Assembly (NCBI GenBank): GCA_003254925.1
Contig: QANZ01004381.1
Coordinates: forward strand, 81,567 to 145,566
Origin: Chamaecrista fasciculata
Lineage: Eukaryota; Streptophyta; Magnoliopsida; Fabales; Fabaceae
Reading direction: 5' to 3'
DNA length: 64,000 nucleotides
Part shown: piece after piece, positions 35,101 through 50,100 of the stretch
Position numbering within the stretch: the stretch's first letter is position 1
Layout of the letters: each line of letters opens with the position of its first letter
Made by a program: the position numbers and the translations under genes
Notes under the pieces: generated by a model
What the model was told of the DNA's origin: nothing
The model's input: only the letters and a program-made list of their open reading frames with translations
Database searches by the model: none

Positions 35101-38100
35101 GTAAGAATCTATTGTTTAAATTTACATTTGGGAATAATATATAACTTATAAGTTAACTGATTTAGTATGTCCTTCTGTGTACTTTCAGATACACAATGTT
35201 TTGGTTCTTCCTCATAATTACAAAGTTGGCTTTCAGTTACTACATAGAGGTTCTGCTTCTTTATCCAATCTGAATCTGTTATTAGTTTCTGATGAATTTG
35301 TTTTACTTTTGGATGAAAACATTCAGATGAATTTATTCACACAAAATTGTAAATTGTTTCTTTTGATGTTTATTTTTTGTTCGACTTAAATGATTGTTAC
35401 AATAATGTATTCTTGTTTGTGTGTTCTGGTGCTGTCTTGTTACTTTGACTGAATTTTTGGCCATATTTTCTTCAGGATAGTCAGTTTTACTTGTTCTAAC
35501 TCTTTGATCTTGCTATAGATAAAACCTTTGGTTGGACCGACAAAAGCTATAATGAGTGTTAAAATCTCAACTTTCCAGTGGCATGAATTCTTTCCCCGCG
35601 GTAGTGAACTTGAACACTCTAGTTTTATGTATTTTAGTATTCTAGAAAAACTTTTATAGTCCTATACCCTTATCTCACATAATTGTTGTTTTGCAGCTAA
35701 GAACAATATCGGTGTTGTAGTTGCCCTCTGGGCTCCTATTATTCTGGTATGGGTTATGATTTCTTTGTTTGCTTTTTGTATATGTTGCTGAGTAATAATC
35801 AATTTTCTTTCCTGGAGTTTGTAGGTATACTTCATGGATACTCAAATTTGGTATGCAATATTTTCTACCTTATTTGGCGGAATTTATGGGGCATTCCGTC
35901 GCCTTGGAGAGGTTAGTAGGTTATTTTCTGTTATCTTTGCCTTGATTTTTCTTTTATTGAGGGGTATTGCCTCTTAATACACCTGTGTGTTCCTAAATCT
36001 CTGCCAATTATTTTTATTTTATGATACAATGCTCATGTTTGATACATAGAATAACATACATTAACCTAAAATTATTTCTTGCTTTTTTCATATATCGTCC
36101 CACAAAAGCTGTTAAAAACTTAGTCTCTCTCCAAGGTTGGGGAAAGTTTTCTTTGTTGTTGGGGATTTCCATGTTTTTTGTGCATTTGAGATATCTTTTG
36201 GATGGCTTATATATGTTTTCTAACTCAACATAGTTATATTGTAATTTGGAATTTATATTGTAGGATGTTTATAGATTGGTTTGAAATGTTGAGGTCCACT
36301 CCTCACATCTTCTGTTCTTATTACATTCCTGTTGTGATTGAAGTTGTTAATCACTAACATTTGATGTAACTAATTTTGTATTTTGATTAATGATGACCTG
36401 AGTTTCTTTGCATGAGTTTTGTTAGATCTATACTGTCATGAATCTAGCTTTCATCTATTTCACAATAAATGTGTACAATGGGCAGTTGATAATTCTTTCT
36501 TGCTGCCTTTATGTGTAATTGTGGAATTGTGGAATACTATTCATCTGCTTAGTTTCATTAATACTGCTATTGTGATAGATTGCAAATTTAAATTTAAAAT
36601 AGATTAGGATTATCTAAGATATTATCTTCTAGGTTTGACATTTATTATCTTTTAGATCCCTAAGATTGGGGAAATCTGTTACCATCATGTGTATATTTGT
36701 ATGTAACTTAAACAAAATTTCTGGTAATTAGTTATATTTGTATGTAACTTATTTGTTTTCTGATGTGCAAGTTACAAATACCATGCGTCCATCTTTGGCT
36801 ATTTTCATTTAGTTTGTTTTCTATTTTCCTTTCTTTTTTTCTTATCTTGACAATCATTTTGCTTAAATGACTTTTGCTGGTTCCAGATAAGAACATTAGG
36901 AATGCTTAGATCTCGTTTTCAATCATTGCCTGGTGCCTTCAATGCCTGTTTGATCCCAGAAGAAAATAGTGAACCAAGGAAGAAAGGATTGAAGGCCACT
37001 TTATCTCGCAGATTTGCTGAGGTTAATTATGTTACTTTCACTTAACTTGTAATGTTGACTAGAGCTTTGTGTTAAGTAACATTGATTTGAATCTATAATT
37101 CTTTATACAGATCCCATCAAATAAAGAAAAAGAAGCTGCTAGATTTGCTCAGTTATGGAACCAAATAATCACAAGCTTTCGAGAGGAGGATCTTATTAGC
37201 AATAGGTAATATGAGGGGTAAATTCATGTTTATGGATCTGACCTGCTTTCTTAATTTTTAGAGCACATCAAAATTTCTGTTGGTAGTATGTGAGAATAAA
37301 ATTCCTGAATAACTCTTCATAATTTGATTGATGATGTGAGGTCACATTTATAACTAATTACCCTTATGTAGAAGTTTTAAATTTAATCAAACTAAATCTT
37401 AACAAACTATGTAGATAATCCTAATGTAATTGTAACTTAAATGTCTGAACTTGATTTAAAATCTTTATCTTGTTTCACACCCCGCTTCAAGTTGGCATAT
37501 GCCCAACATTCCCGACTTGCAAAAGTTTGGTCTAGCAAGATAAGTAAATGATAATATCCTTAGTCAAAGATATCATCACCCGATGTGTGCCAAAATTGAG
37601 GATTAATAAACCTATTAGATTCTGAGTATATTGGCTGTGTGGGTTGATTGACTGAAGACTCCGAACCTGAAGCCATGGCTGCAATATATGTGAACTTTGA
37701 GAGAGCTCTCTGGAGTTGCTCGGTATTCACGGTCATGAGCAAGACAGTAGAGGTGAACTGAGATGGGTACTTGGAATGTGCTGGAGAGTTGTTCAAGTAG
37801 TTGAGTTGACTGAGGTGGAAATCACTAGACAGTGCAAGTCAATGTTAGATGCGTTTGCACAAGAGATGTGTTCCTTGTAGTGATGTGTTTTCAAAATGGG
37901 TCAAATCACTGGGGAATGAGAGATGCTGTCGAACTGAAGGGTATGAAGTTGCAGTGAAAAGAAGAGGCTTGTGAAGGATGCACGGAGTTGGGGTTTGTGC
38001 AGAGACGATTCAAAGGATCCTTTATGAGGGTTGAAGGAGAGAGGTGTTGGAGTTCACAATGCAAAGTGAAAGTGCAATCATTGTGTTGAAGTTCACAAGG

Positions 38101-41100
38101 AAACGGTAAAGCTCACTCATTATGCTGAAGATCACAAGACAGAGAAAGCTCAGTCACTATGCTTGCGTATAATTCATGCTGAAGAGGGAGAAAGCAGAAG
38201 ATGCAGAGAGAGAAGAGATAGGAAAAATAATAAACAAAGCCTAGAATTTTGGTTCTGAGAAACCTGGTTATAGGAATTGAGAATCTGGAACCCTAGGAAC
38301 CTTGACACTAGATAACCTTGAAACCAGGCTCCGATACCATGCGAGTATGAAATTCCTGAGTAACGCATCACATAATTTTGTTGATGTGAGGTCACATATT
38401 TATGCAGTGAAGGGTTTAACTAATTTCCATTATTACAAGTTTATAAAATTTAGCTAAAATAAATCTAAACAGACTGTTAGATAATTCTAATTTTATACTA
38501 ATTGACAAACAAATAAATATACTGAGGTTGTTGGTACTTGTTACTATTTAGGGAAATGGACCTTTTGCTTGTACCCTATTGGGCTGATCGTGAGTTGGAT
38601 CTCATACAATGGCCTCCGTTTCTGCTTGCTAGCAAGGTTTGTTTTACTTCTTTACTTTCCTATGGCACTTTGCTTCTTGTCCATTTAGTAATTTTGTATT
38701 GTGTCTATAGATCCCTATTGCCTTAGATATGGCTAAGGACAGCAATGGAAAGGATCGTGAGCTGAAAAAAAGAATTGAGGCAGATAATTATATGTCCTGT
38801 GCTGTTCGTGAGTGTTATGCATCATTTAAGAGCATTATTAAGTTCCTGGTTCAAGGTGACCGTGAGAAGCAGTAAGTTCTATAAGTACTTTGATATGGTT
38901 GTTTTTGTGAGTAGTGTCTATATTTGTGAGTGACCTGATATAATATTCATTCATTTATCTTTACAAATAGTAGATTTAATTGTAAATAAAACACTCTGGG
39001 CAATAACTAGCCTGCACAAGTTTGATGCTGTATCTTTTCAACTATTAATGTTTAATCTTTTCTCAACTTGTTTGGCTTCTGTCATTTCAGGGTTATAGAA
39101 TACATGTTCGCTGAAGTTGACAAGCATATAGATGCCGGTGACCTGATTAGTGAATTCAGGATGAGTGCTCTTCCTATCCTATACGGGCAGTTTGTTGAGC
39201 TGATAAAATATTTGGTAATTTTGGATGTTTGCACAGTTGAATACCTTCTCCACAGTTGGATTGTCAAAACCTTAACAAGCTATGTAAACTGTTGCAGTTA
39301 GACAATAAGCAGGATGAAAGGGATCAAGTTGTGATTCTGTTCCAGGACATGCTTGAGGTGGTTACAAGAGATATTATGATGGAGGATCACATATTCAGGT
39401 AATGCAGAGTCGTATTTCCCCTGAATGCATTTCCCTTTTCACCCATAATTGAAATTGTATCTTTTTTCTTGGATAGTTTGGTTGATTCGATCCATGGTGG
39501 ATCTGGGCATGAGGGCATGCTTCCTCTTGAACCACAATACCAGTTGTTTGCATCTGAAGGAGCTATCCGGTTTCCAATTGAGCCAGTTACAGGAGCTTGG
39601 ACAGAGAAGGTCTGTCATTAAAAGTATAATGTTGATGACAACTTAAGTAAAGTCCATTTGTCCTGAATTGTTGCATTTTACTTATTTTCAGATCAAACGA
39701 CTTTACCTACTGCTTACCACAAAAGAATCTGCCATGGATGTACCATCTAATTTAGAAGCAAGAAGGCGGATATCTTTCTTCTCAAATTCCTTGTTTATGG
39801 ACATGCCTACGGCTCCCAAAGTTCGGAATATGCTTTCGTTCTCGTAAGCATTCTTAGTTCCTAATTCTGCATTGTTTGCTTGTTGAAATTTGTAATCAGT
39901 AAAGTTGAATCAATTCCTAACCTTGCAATCTTGATAATTGAAGATTCAAAACTATGATATTATAATTTTTCATATAATATGCAAACTTATCTGTTCCAGT
40001 TTGTATCTGGGTTACTTTATGATCTTAGGGGGCGTTTGGTACGCGGATTATTTTTCCATCCCTGAGAATCATATTTCTGGGAATATAAAAATATCTGTTT
40101 GGATGAGTTAAAACAATCCTGGGATTATTTTGCAATATGTTACAATGTTGTGTTTGGTTGAATTTTGATAATCCTAGGAATGTTTATTATGTTTCCAAAT
40201 ATGTCCTTGACTTTTTATTCTCAACTAATAGCTTATCAAATGTAGAAATTCTCCAAAAGAATTCATGAAAAATTTTTTTATTAAAAAGCTCTTTCTAGAT
40301 TTCTCTCGTAACTCCTTCTTAAGCCATATGTCTCTTTCTCAACTATCAACCTCTCAATTAAAAATATATCTTGTTCTTGAGTCCATCTATGTTTGATTTG
40401 ATTCGTTCTTTCACTCATCTAACATAAACAAAAAATAAAATTAATTAACAAATGCCAGGTTTAACAAATTAATATAGATGACGCAAACTAAAACATTTAA
40501 CATTTAGGGGTAATACAGTCATTTTGGGTGGGCTAAAATAACCCCATCCCATAGGACCAGTTCATGGGATTAATGGGATTAAGTTCTGGGAATTCAATAT
40601 TTTTGGGACTAATTTTTTTATTCGCATACCAAATGTGGGATTACTCTATTCCGAAGCCCATAATCCCGGGAGGAATTTTCCAATCCGCGTACTAAACGCC
40701 CTCTTAAATCTGCAAGGTTTATATTAGATAGAAATTTTAGCTGATGAATTTGATTTAATATAATGTTGCCAATGAGAACCTTGATCTTGTAGTTTAGTTT
40801 GCTTCCATAGGAATCTTTCTGGAATTATACTTTCTTAAAAGAATGCCAAGGAATGCTGTGCAACTTATCTGAGACTGAAAGTAGTTGGCTGAGGGCAATT
40901 TTTATTTTTATTTTTTTGTACCTCAGGCCTCCCCCCCCAGCCCAAAATAACAGAATAGGAATGGATGATTTCTATTGATTGTATGATTCTAAATATATTT
41001 AAGTGTTTGTAATGGTAGAGAATAAAATGAAATCATATCAGATTCTAAGAGTTTAAATTTAAACTCTCTCAGATCCTATATTACATATTTGAGAGAATGT

Positions 41101-44100
41101 ACACTTAATTAAAGAAAATATACACTGAATAATAACAGTCATTAGCTAGGATTTAGGAGTAAGTCTCAGGATTGTGCTGTTAGTCCTTTCCCATTTTTTT
41201 TCCCTTTTCCCTGAATATATAACATCCTACCAGTTTTATTTATTTATCTTTTGCTTTACCTTTTGTTGCAGGGTTTTAACGCCTTATTACACGGAGGAGG
41301 TTCTCTTCTCCCTGCGTGAGTTGGAATCACCCAATGAAGATGGTGTTTCTATACTCTTCTACTTACAGAAGATCTTTCCAGGTTCTCCATTTCCTATAAA
41401 CCTCTGCTGGTTAAATTTAGAAATTTAAAAGATGGCTATTCATGCATTTGATTTTACTTAATTGGTTTACTTTTCTTCAGAGAGGACCTGTTTCCCCTTT
41501 TTTCTTCCTTTCTGTTTCTGTACTATTGTCTTCTTATCAATATATATTTTTTTTCTCGTTTAAAAACCTTGCTTGGCTGATGCCTGTTGGTGCACAGATG
41601 AGTGGAACAACTTTCTTCAGCGAGTGGACTTACACAATGAGGAGGAACTTAAAGGAAAGGATGAGTTAGAAGAAGAACTTCGTCTCTGGGCTTCATACAG
41701 AGGCCAAACACTGACAAGAACTGGTCCCACTACTCCCTTCTCTCTATGTCTTTCAGACTTACAGATTGTGCACTTTTGTGAAATGAAGAGTTTTGAAGTT
41801 TGTGTATAATTATGTTCTAATATAAACAAGTAAACTGCAACTTCTTTTGTTTTTCCTTGCAATTGATTGAAGTATTCTTATAAATGCAGTGAGAGGGATG
41901 ATGTACTATAGAAAAGCTTTGGAGCTGCAGGCTTTTCTTGATATGGCCAAAGATGAAGGTGATTACTCCTTCTCTTTGGAATTAGTAGATGAAAACTCAT
42001 CAATTACACTTCCATTCTATGTAATTTATCAGTCAATGAAACTTTTCGATTGAAATAATTTGTTGCTTAAATCAGTGGAGGTTGGATTTCATGGGTGGAA
42101 TTTGTGAATGTAGACTTGATGGAAGGCTATAAAGCCATAGAAAGTTCAGATGATAACTCAAGGGGGGAAAGGTCATTGTGGACACAGTGTCAAGCAGTAG
42201 CTGATATGAAATTCACTTATGTGGTGTCATGCCAACAATATGGTATTGATAAGCGATCTGGTGCTGCTCGTGCACAGGACATATTGAGGCTTATGACAAC
42301 GTAGGTTTCAAATCTTGATATTCTTGCTCTTACATATTTTGTACTTTTTAGTTTGTTCATATATTTCCATTTGGTAGGTATCCTTCCCTTCGAGTGGCCT
42401 ATATCGATGAGGTAGAAGAACCTAGCAAAGACAGACCAAAAAAGATCAACAAGGTTTATTACTCTTGCCTGGTAAAGGCTATGCCAAAATCCAGTAGTCC
42501 TTCCGAACCTGTGCAATATTTGGATCAGGTAACCCTTTTAAGGTTTGATAAGTGAAGCTTGCAAATAATTCTTTAATATTTTTTGCCACCATAAAATTAA
42601 AGTATGGTAGACTGTTGTCCCTGTAAATATTTGTTACTATTAACATCTGAAAAAAGGTCTAAAAGAATTGTTGCTTGTTTAGTTTGATTAATACAAGAGT
42701 ATTTACACGAGAACAAAAAAGCTATGCTTGTTGGAAAGAAAGTAATAAAATAAATGAATACCCCTAATATTTAGGGATTGATCAATAACCTAATTTCTAG
42801 GAATTGTTACTAGTTTCAAGGGTCCCAGATTGATTATGGTTGTTTCTTAACATCTTAATATAATGGTCCTGGGGAAGGCATGATTGTTTGTGCTTAGTGC
42901 TAACAAAAAAACTATCCAAATGTTCGTTTCATGTTAAGTCTACACATGAAAGCTCAGTCTTAGCTCTTGATTATCCAACAATTTTATAAAGAAACAATCA
43001 AATTTGTTATTTCATAAACAACTTTATGTGTGTAATCTATCATCATCAAGTATAATGAATCTTTTCTATTTTTGGTTTGTCTTGGTAGAAAAACAGTAGA
43101 TACTAGTATCTCTCTAGTTTGTTTAACTAGAAATTCATTTTTGCTTATCTGGGAAGAACTATATGATTGCTGTTGCTTGTTTAGGGAGTAAAAGAAAGAG
43201 AAACCTATATTGTTTTACCATTGATTATTGATTGATCCCCTGCGCTGTGTAAGGAAGAAATGTAGGGCTGGTAGGGGACTTTTGGTAGAAAGGTGCACTT
43301 TAACTACTTTGGGATGTATGGGTTGTTGTGGTTGTGTTGGGGGTTTCTTTTTGGTTTTTGTTTTTTTTTTGTAGGATCGATCTTACAAGTCTCAATTGAT
43401 TCTTTATTTAAAAATCTTTAAACACACTGTATATAAGGAACTATAGCACCAAAAAAAGATAATGGCCTAGTCCTTATAAACTTAAATGAATGATTAAGAT
43501 GCTACAGATGTAAGAGTTTGTGTGAAAATGCAAAATAGAAAATGAAATATTTGAACTTCAACGAGTGAAAATAATCAAGGGTTTGTTTGGTAAAATGGAG
43601 GGGAAGGGAAGGGAGGGGAGGGGGAGGTTAACTCCCCAAACACTTTCCCCTTGTTTCTAAAGCAACTTCTCTTCCAAAATATCTCAAATTGGGGTATCTA
43701 AAATATATGAAGGGAGAGGATAACGAGGGATTAAAAATTCATCCCTTATCATCTTCTCTTCCAATTTTTAATTTTCCAAACAAGGAGAAGAGATCTCATT
43801 CCTCTCTCCCTCCTCTCCTGCTCCTTAGTTCCTAACCCAAACATACCTTAAATCTCTTGGCACTATAGGTGATTGAGATTTTTGATGTTGTAGAAAAAAA
43901 TGCTATGGAAGATGATGTTGATTGTTATATGGATGAACATGATAATTAAATATATTTGTTTTCTATTTGAATGTATTATGCATGGATATTAGTTATTTGT
44001 TTTTATGATTGAACTTCAAGTGTATATATTTAAAATATATTATGTTACTTCATATATATATATATATTCTTTTTCTAAAAGTCCTAGGACCTTATGATCT

Positions 44101-47100
44101 AGGATTTGATGTTCCAATTGGATGGATCTTATACCACTTTTGATCCTAAGCAAGAACTCGATCTTTCCTGTCTATTAATAATCATAAAATAGATTGGGTA
44201 TAGGGACAATATGACTTGTAAGCCCAGCCAGCGTGTAATCAACATGTGTTTTCTTAACTAAACTCTTGCACACTCGATCTGTTTTAGACATAATAGAATT
44301 CTGTATGAATATTTGCGAGTGCATTCTTTCTTTTTTTATCCATCAATATTTCATTCATTACGATTGAACTATGTACTATTCACGGTTGTCTTAATCAGGT
44401 GATATATAAAATAAAGCTTCCTGGACCCGCTATTTTGGGTGAGGGTAAGCCTGAAAATCAAAATCATGCCATAATTTTTACACGTGGGGAAGGTTTGCAA
44501 ACAATAGATATGAATCAGGTTTGATTTCTTTTCGCAAAGTGTATCTTATTTTAAGTCCTCGTATCAGGTCATGAGATAGAGTTGTTCATTTCTGCAGGAC
44601 AACTATATGGAAGAAGCTTTGAAAATGCGAAATTTGCTGCAAGAGTTTTTAAAGAAGCACGATGGTGTGAGGTACCCAAGTATTCTTGGACTTAGGGAGC
44701 ATATTTTTACTGGAAGGTAATGCTGTTCGGGTTTTATATGCTTTCTAGTCTAAAATGATTTTCAATGTCTATGAAATTTTGATTAGTGTCTTACTTTGAG
44801 GTTTCAGTGTTTCTTCTCTCGCTTGGTTCATGTCAAATCAGGAGACCAGTTTCGTGACAATTGGTCAGAGATTGTTGGCTAATCCTCTGAAGTAAGTTGT
44901 ATTATTTATTTGTAAATGTATGATAATAGAAATCTGGAATACTCTCTGCTTCTTCGTGATGATAGAATCTATATATAGTCTATGCTGAAAGTGTTAACTA
45001 AGACGATGCTTATCCTTGAAAAAAGTTAAACTTCAATTTGCTACTTTTACATTGATTTGATTTGGAATCAATTAAGTAGAGTGAAGCTCCTGTGCTTTGT
45101 CTATAGCACATGTTCTCTATTTTACAAATAATAGGACAAACCATTGCCAAACGATTCCTTAATTATGTAGAATTAGTATTGTAATAGGTTGTAGGCAATG
45201 CTATAATGACCAGATTAGATTCATAGGTTGTCTTTTATTTTTATTTTTCTAAATAAAAGATGTTGTATCATGTTTTGGCAATAAGAGATGTGTAGAAACC
45301 TTTTGGTATTTGTGAGATAAAGGTATAGGGCTATGGACAAAATGTGTTCTGATATATTATTCATGTACGAGAATACAAAACTAATATGAATTATGGATAC
45401 TAATAACAAAACCTCTAACTATTCTAGCTTATTTCTAACTCCTAAAAAATCATTTATAACTCTACATAATTACAGCTAATCACGATAATTACATAATAAA
45501 TATCATTTATCTCAGTATTTTGTTGTTTATGATAACTGTTCGTTGTATTTGGAATTAAACACTTGTATCTTCAAGGTGTCCTAGTTGCTTCCGGATTAAT
45601 TTGTGGTAAAGGATTGTTTATATGGACCCCATTTGGTGCTCTCGCCTATGATTTCTTTGAGGAGTCTTCCTCGTCAAACATGAGTGAATGAAAAAAAAGT
45701 CAAATAGTATAGCATTGCAGTAGTGAGTTTGTTTCAGTTTGGGAGGGCAGCACATCTTATGGTCATATAGGAGGTGTCCTGGCTTGGGAGGGACAATCTG
45801 GGAGAGAATTATAATCTCTGGATGAGGGAGGAAAAGTCAAATGGAAGGTCAGACTCAAATAGATAGTTTGAGTCTACAGAAATTCAGACTGATGACAAGG
45901 ATGGTCTACCTACTAGTCCCTTCTTTCTCTCTATTTTGAAAAGTTTTTGTTGATTTTTTAATAAGAAAATGGGAAATATGATGGATCTGGGCTGGTTGAT
46001 GCTTTTAATTCTTATAAAAGAAGAAAAAAAGGAAAAGAGGGTGCCTTTCGGCCTAACAGAAATGGGCCAACTTGGTTGGAGCCCAAGTTCTATCAGAGGA
46101 GAAAGAAAAGAGGGCTGGACAGTACAGGGAAGAGAGAGAAGAGGAGCCTAACGGTTTCTGATTCTGACACAGTAGTGGAGGCAAATGAGGGAGCTGTGTT
46201 GTGTGCATGCCTTATGTATGGGGGATGCTGCAGTGTGTTTTCTTAGGCAGGAATTGGTAGGAACTTGGTGAAGAGACTGGCCTCTCGAAAGTCCAGACTA
46301 TGTTACTGTTTATTTGAGTGTTCTTGTGTGTGTTCTTGTGAGTAGTTTGAGTATTTGTGGCTTGAAGCTGTTTTAGATTCATTATCTGTGTAAGGGCTAT
46401 ATTCTCCTTTGTTATATATAAAATATAGTTGCATTTCAGTTTCGTATAATCTCTCAATCTCATTTACATATCAGTTCCTATCAAAATAACACAGAAATAA
46501 CAGAAGAGAGAATACTGATTTTTTTTTTATCATTCAAGCTTTATTTTTGTTAAGGATTATGAATATAGTTAGGATTATATATTTGTTATTCTATTTATCT
46601 CTCTGATTTATAGGGATTAATTAGGCTAGTATCAAGTTAGGATCCCTAATATTAAGGGGTTAGTTAGTATCTCTATTCTAGTTAGGATCCCTAATATTAA
46701 GGGGTTAGTTAGTATCTCTATTTTGTGTATATATAGGACACTCTTTATTCAATAATATTCACGGAGTTATCTTAGCTTACAATTTTAATAATATTTAAGG
46801 TAGGGCAAATCTGAAATATTTGAAATCCCTAATAAGTAGGAACTGATGAGAAGATAAATATAAAATCCCTAGAACTCTACAAATAGGGAACATCAGAATT
46901 TAAAATTCAAATTGGATATTATGCAATCCTAAAGCAGATTATGTATTTATTTATTTATTTATTATGCAATCCTTCTTAAATAAATCAATATGCATAAAAA
47001 GTTGGAAAGGTAATAAATATATAATTTTTTGATAAAAGGAAATCCTAATATCCATTATCCTTGTGTTCTTCACTCCCTTTCTATCTATGCTCATTCATTT

Positions 47101-50100
47101 GGTCACATTCTGTATTTTTTTTTTTATTTCATTTTAACTGTAATATATTGCTTTCTATAAATTCTAAAACCTCTGTTGCCGTGGCTTGATTAGTGTTATT
47201 GGCTGTTGGAGTATCTGTTGTGTTTATGGAGATATATAGCCTGCTTCCCTTCCAAAGAAGTGGGGAACTACTCCTTTGATGGGTCTTGCAATGGCTCTAT
47301 TTGTGATATTTCTCTCTATTATTTTGGAGATTTATAATTTTTCCAGATCGAGATCTTGGAATAGACCAAAAGTGATAAAAAATAGATTGAATTGCAAGAT
47401 TGAATCAAGGATTGTAGGATCCAATCATTTTCTATAAAACAAATAAAATATACTTGAAGTAGCATAAAACTTTATTTATAAGCATTAAATTATTCAAGAG
47501 TTGTTATATTTTTGTAATAAACGTTACAAGTCATTCAAAAAAATTGCTTTGAAATGCTTTTCATAAAAAACTCATTGGGGTGATATTTAATTATTTTCTT
47601 AAAAATGATAAATTTTCATGTATATAAGATTGATATCCAAGTGAGGTCCTAGTTAATTTAGATGTTACTTAAAATCGGGATTGATTCTTTCTTTTTGGTC
47701 ATGCAGGGTTCGCTTCCATTATGGTCATCCTGATGTCTTTGATAGGCTCTTCCACCTCACAAGAGGAGGTGTCAGCAAGGCCTCCAAGGTTATCAATCTG
47801 AGTGAAGATATTTTTGCTGGTATTGTCATATCCGACCTCTATTATTTTTCCTGTGACTATCGAATCTTCATTTGACTTATATGTTACTTGCAGGCTTCAA
47901 CTCTACACTCCGCGAGGGAAATGTTACACATCATGAATACATACAAGTAGGAAAGGGCAGAGATGTGGGACTAAACCAGATTTCCATGTTCGAAGCGAAG
48001 ATAGCTAATGGCAATGGAGAACAAACATTGAGTCGAGATGTATACCGACTTGGGCATCGCTTTGACTTTTTCAGAATGTTGTCTTGTTACTTCACTACTG
48101 TTGGTTTCTACTTCAGTACCCTTGTATGTTTGCCTGACCTAACACTTTTGAATATTATCTTGTTCTTATAAGTGTCCTGAAACATTTTTTTATCCCCTTT
48201 TGGCAGATAACTGTTCTCACTGTATATGTATTCCTTTATGGTCGCCTTTATCTGGTTCTCAGTGGGCTTGAAGAAGGTTTAAGTACACAGAAAGCTATTC
48301 GTGACAATAAGCCTCTTCAAGTGGCTCTTGCTTCTCAATCATTTGTTCAGATTGGATTTCTAATGGCCTTGCCCATGCTAATGGAGATTGGCTTGGAAAG
48401 AGGTTTTCGAACTGCACTTAGTGAGTTCATATTAATGCAGTTGCAACTCGCCCCAGTATTCTTCACATTTTCTCTTGGGACAAAAACTCATTATTATGGA
48501 AGGACATTGCTTCATGGAGGTGCAAAATATAGGCCCACAGGCCGGGGGTTTGTGGTTTTCCATGCCAAATTTGCTGACAACTATAGACTCTATTCACGTA
48601 GCCACTTTGTCAAGGGTATTGAGCTCATGATTTTGCTTCTTGTGTACCAAATTTTTGGTCATACTTATAGAAGTGCTCTTGCTTATATTCTGATTACCAT
48701 ATCAATGTGGTTCATGGTGGGAACCTGGCTTTTTGCCCCTTTCTTGTTTAATCCCTCTGGATTTGAGTGGCAAAAAATTGTTGATGATTGGACTGATTGG
48801 AATAAATGGATAAGCAACATCGGAGGTATTGGGGTACCACCTGAAAAAAGTTGGGAATCTTGGTGGGAAGAGGAACAGGAGCATCTCCAGTATTCTGGAA
48901 CACGGGGAATCATAGCTGAGATACTGCTGTCATTACGATTCTTTATCTATCAGTATGGTCTGGTGTATCACTTAAATATTACGCGGCACACAAAAAGTTT
49001 CTTGGTTAGTCTCTGCCTTTGTGACCCTTTTTTAAATCTTAATTTATTTTTTAAATTAGATAAGACTGATTGAGTATTCTTTCCTTGGCTACAGGTCTAT
49101 GGCCTATCATGGTTGGTGATCTTTCTAATTTTATTTGTGATGAAGGTAAGGCAGGCTGCTAAGTATTTCAATGGGCTGTTACAATTGTAGATATAACCTA
49201 TTATGTGTAAATATAACCGTTTTACCCTCCCACTTGGAACTTCACTTGTAACTTTATCTTGTGGGTGGTGCTCTTTTTAATGTTCAATTTAGCCAAAACC
49301 CACCCTCTTCTAGTTCACTTTCATCTTTCTCAATACCAGCACAATTCCTATTTGTAGTTGCACAGTGTACCAACAAGGCTTATCTTAAGGTCTAACAAAT
49401 TTGTTGTTTATTTTTGGATCTCAGACGGTGTCTGTTGGGAGGCGCAAGTTCAGTGCGAATTTCCAGCTTGTCTTCCGGTTAATCAAGGGATTGATATTCC
49501 TAACTTTTGTCTCAATTCTTGTCACTTTGATTGCGCTTCCTCACATGACATTGCAGGATATTGTTGTGTGCATTCTTGCCTTTATGCCAACTGGTTGGGG
49601 AATGCTGCAGGTAAATAATCTTTTTTTGTTTTCGTTGAAATAGATTGTATGCCTTTTGAGTCTTTATATATCATATTTACATTTAACAATTCATGAAAGT
49701 GAAGTAAAAAATATTCAGGCGCAATTAATGAAACAAGGTGGTATCTTGGTAAATTAACATGGTTCAGTTGCATTATTTAACGTTCATTTCTGTTGGGTTT
49801 TGTTTTCACTGTAGTGTTAGATGTATTATCATATACATTCTTTTGTTATGGTTTCTCATTGTTATTTTTATTTTCAGATTGCACAAGCATTGAAGCCTGT
49901 TGTTCGGCGGGCCGGATTCTGGGGATCTGTAAAAACGCTTGCCCGCGGTTATGAAATTGTGATGGGTTTGCTTTTGTTCACTCCGGTTGCCTTCCTGGCG
50001 TGGTTCCCTTTCGTTTCCGAGTTTCAGACCCGAATGCTGTTCAATCAAGCATTCAGCAGGGGCTTGCAAATTTCTCGAATTCTTGGAGGCCAAAGGAAGG

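Noticed and set aside
48321-49073. Separate 250-codon gene
   Set aside because: It is part of the largest exon of CALS3 read from an internal Met and into the next intron.
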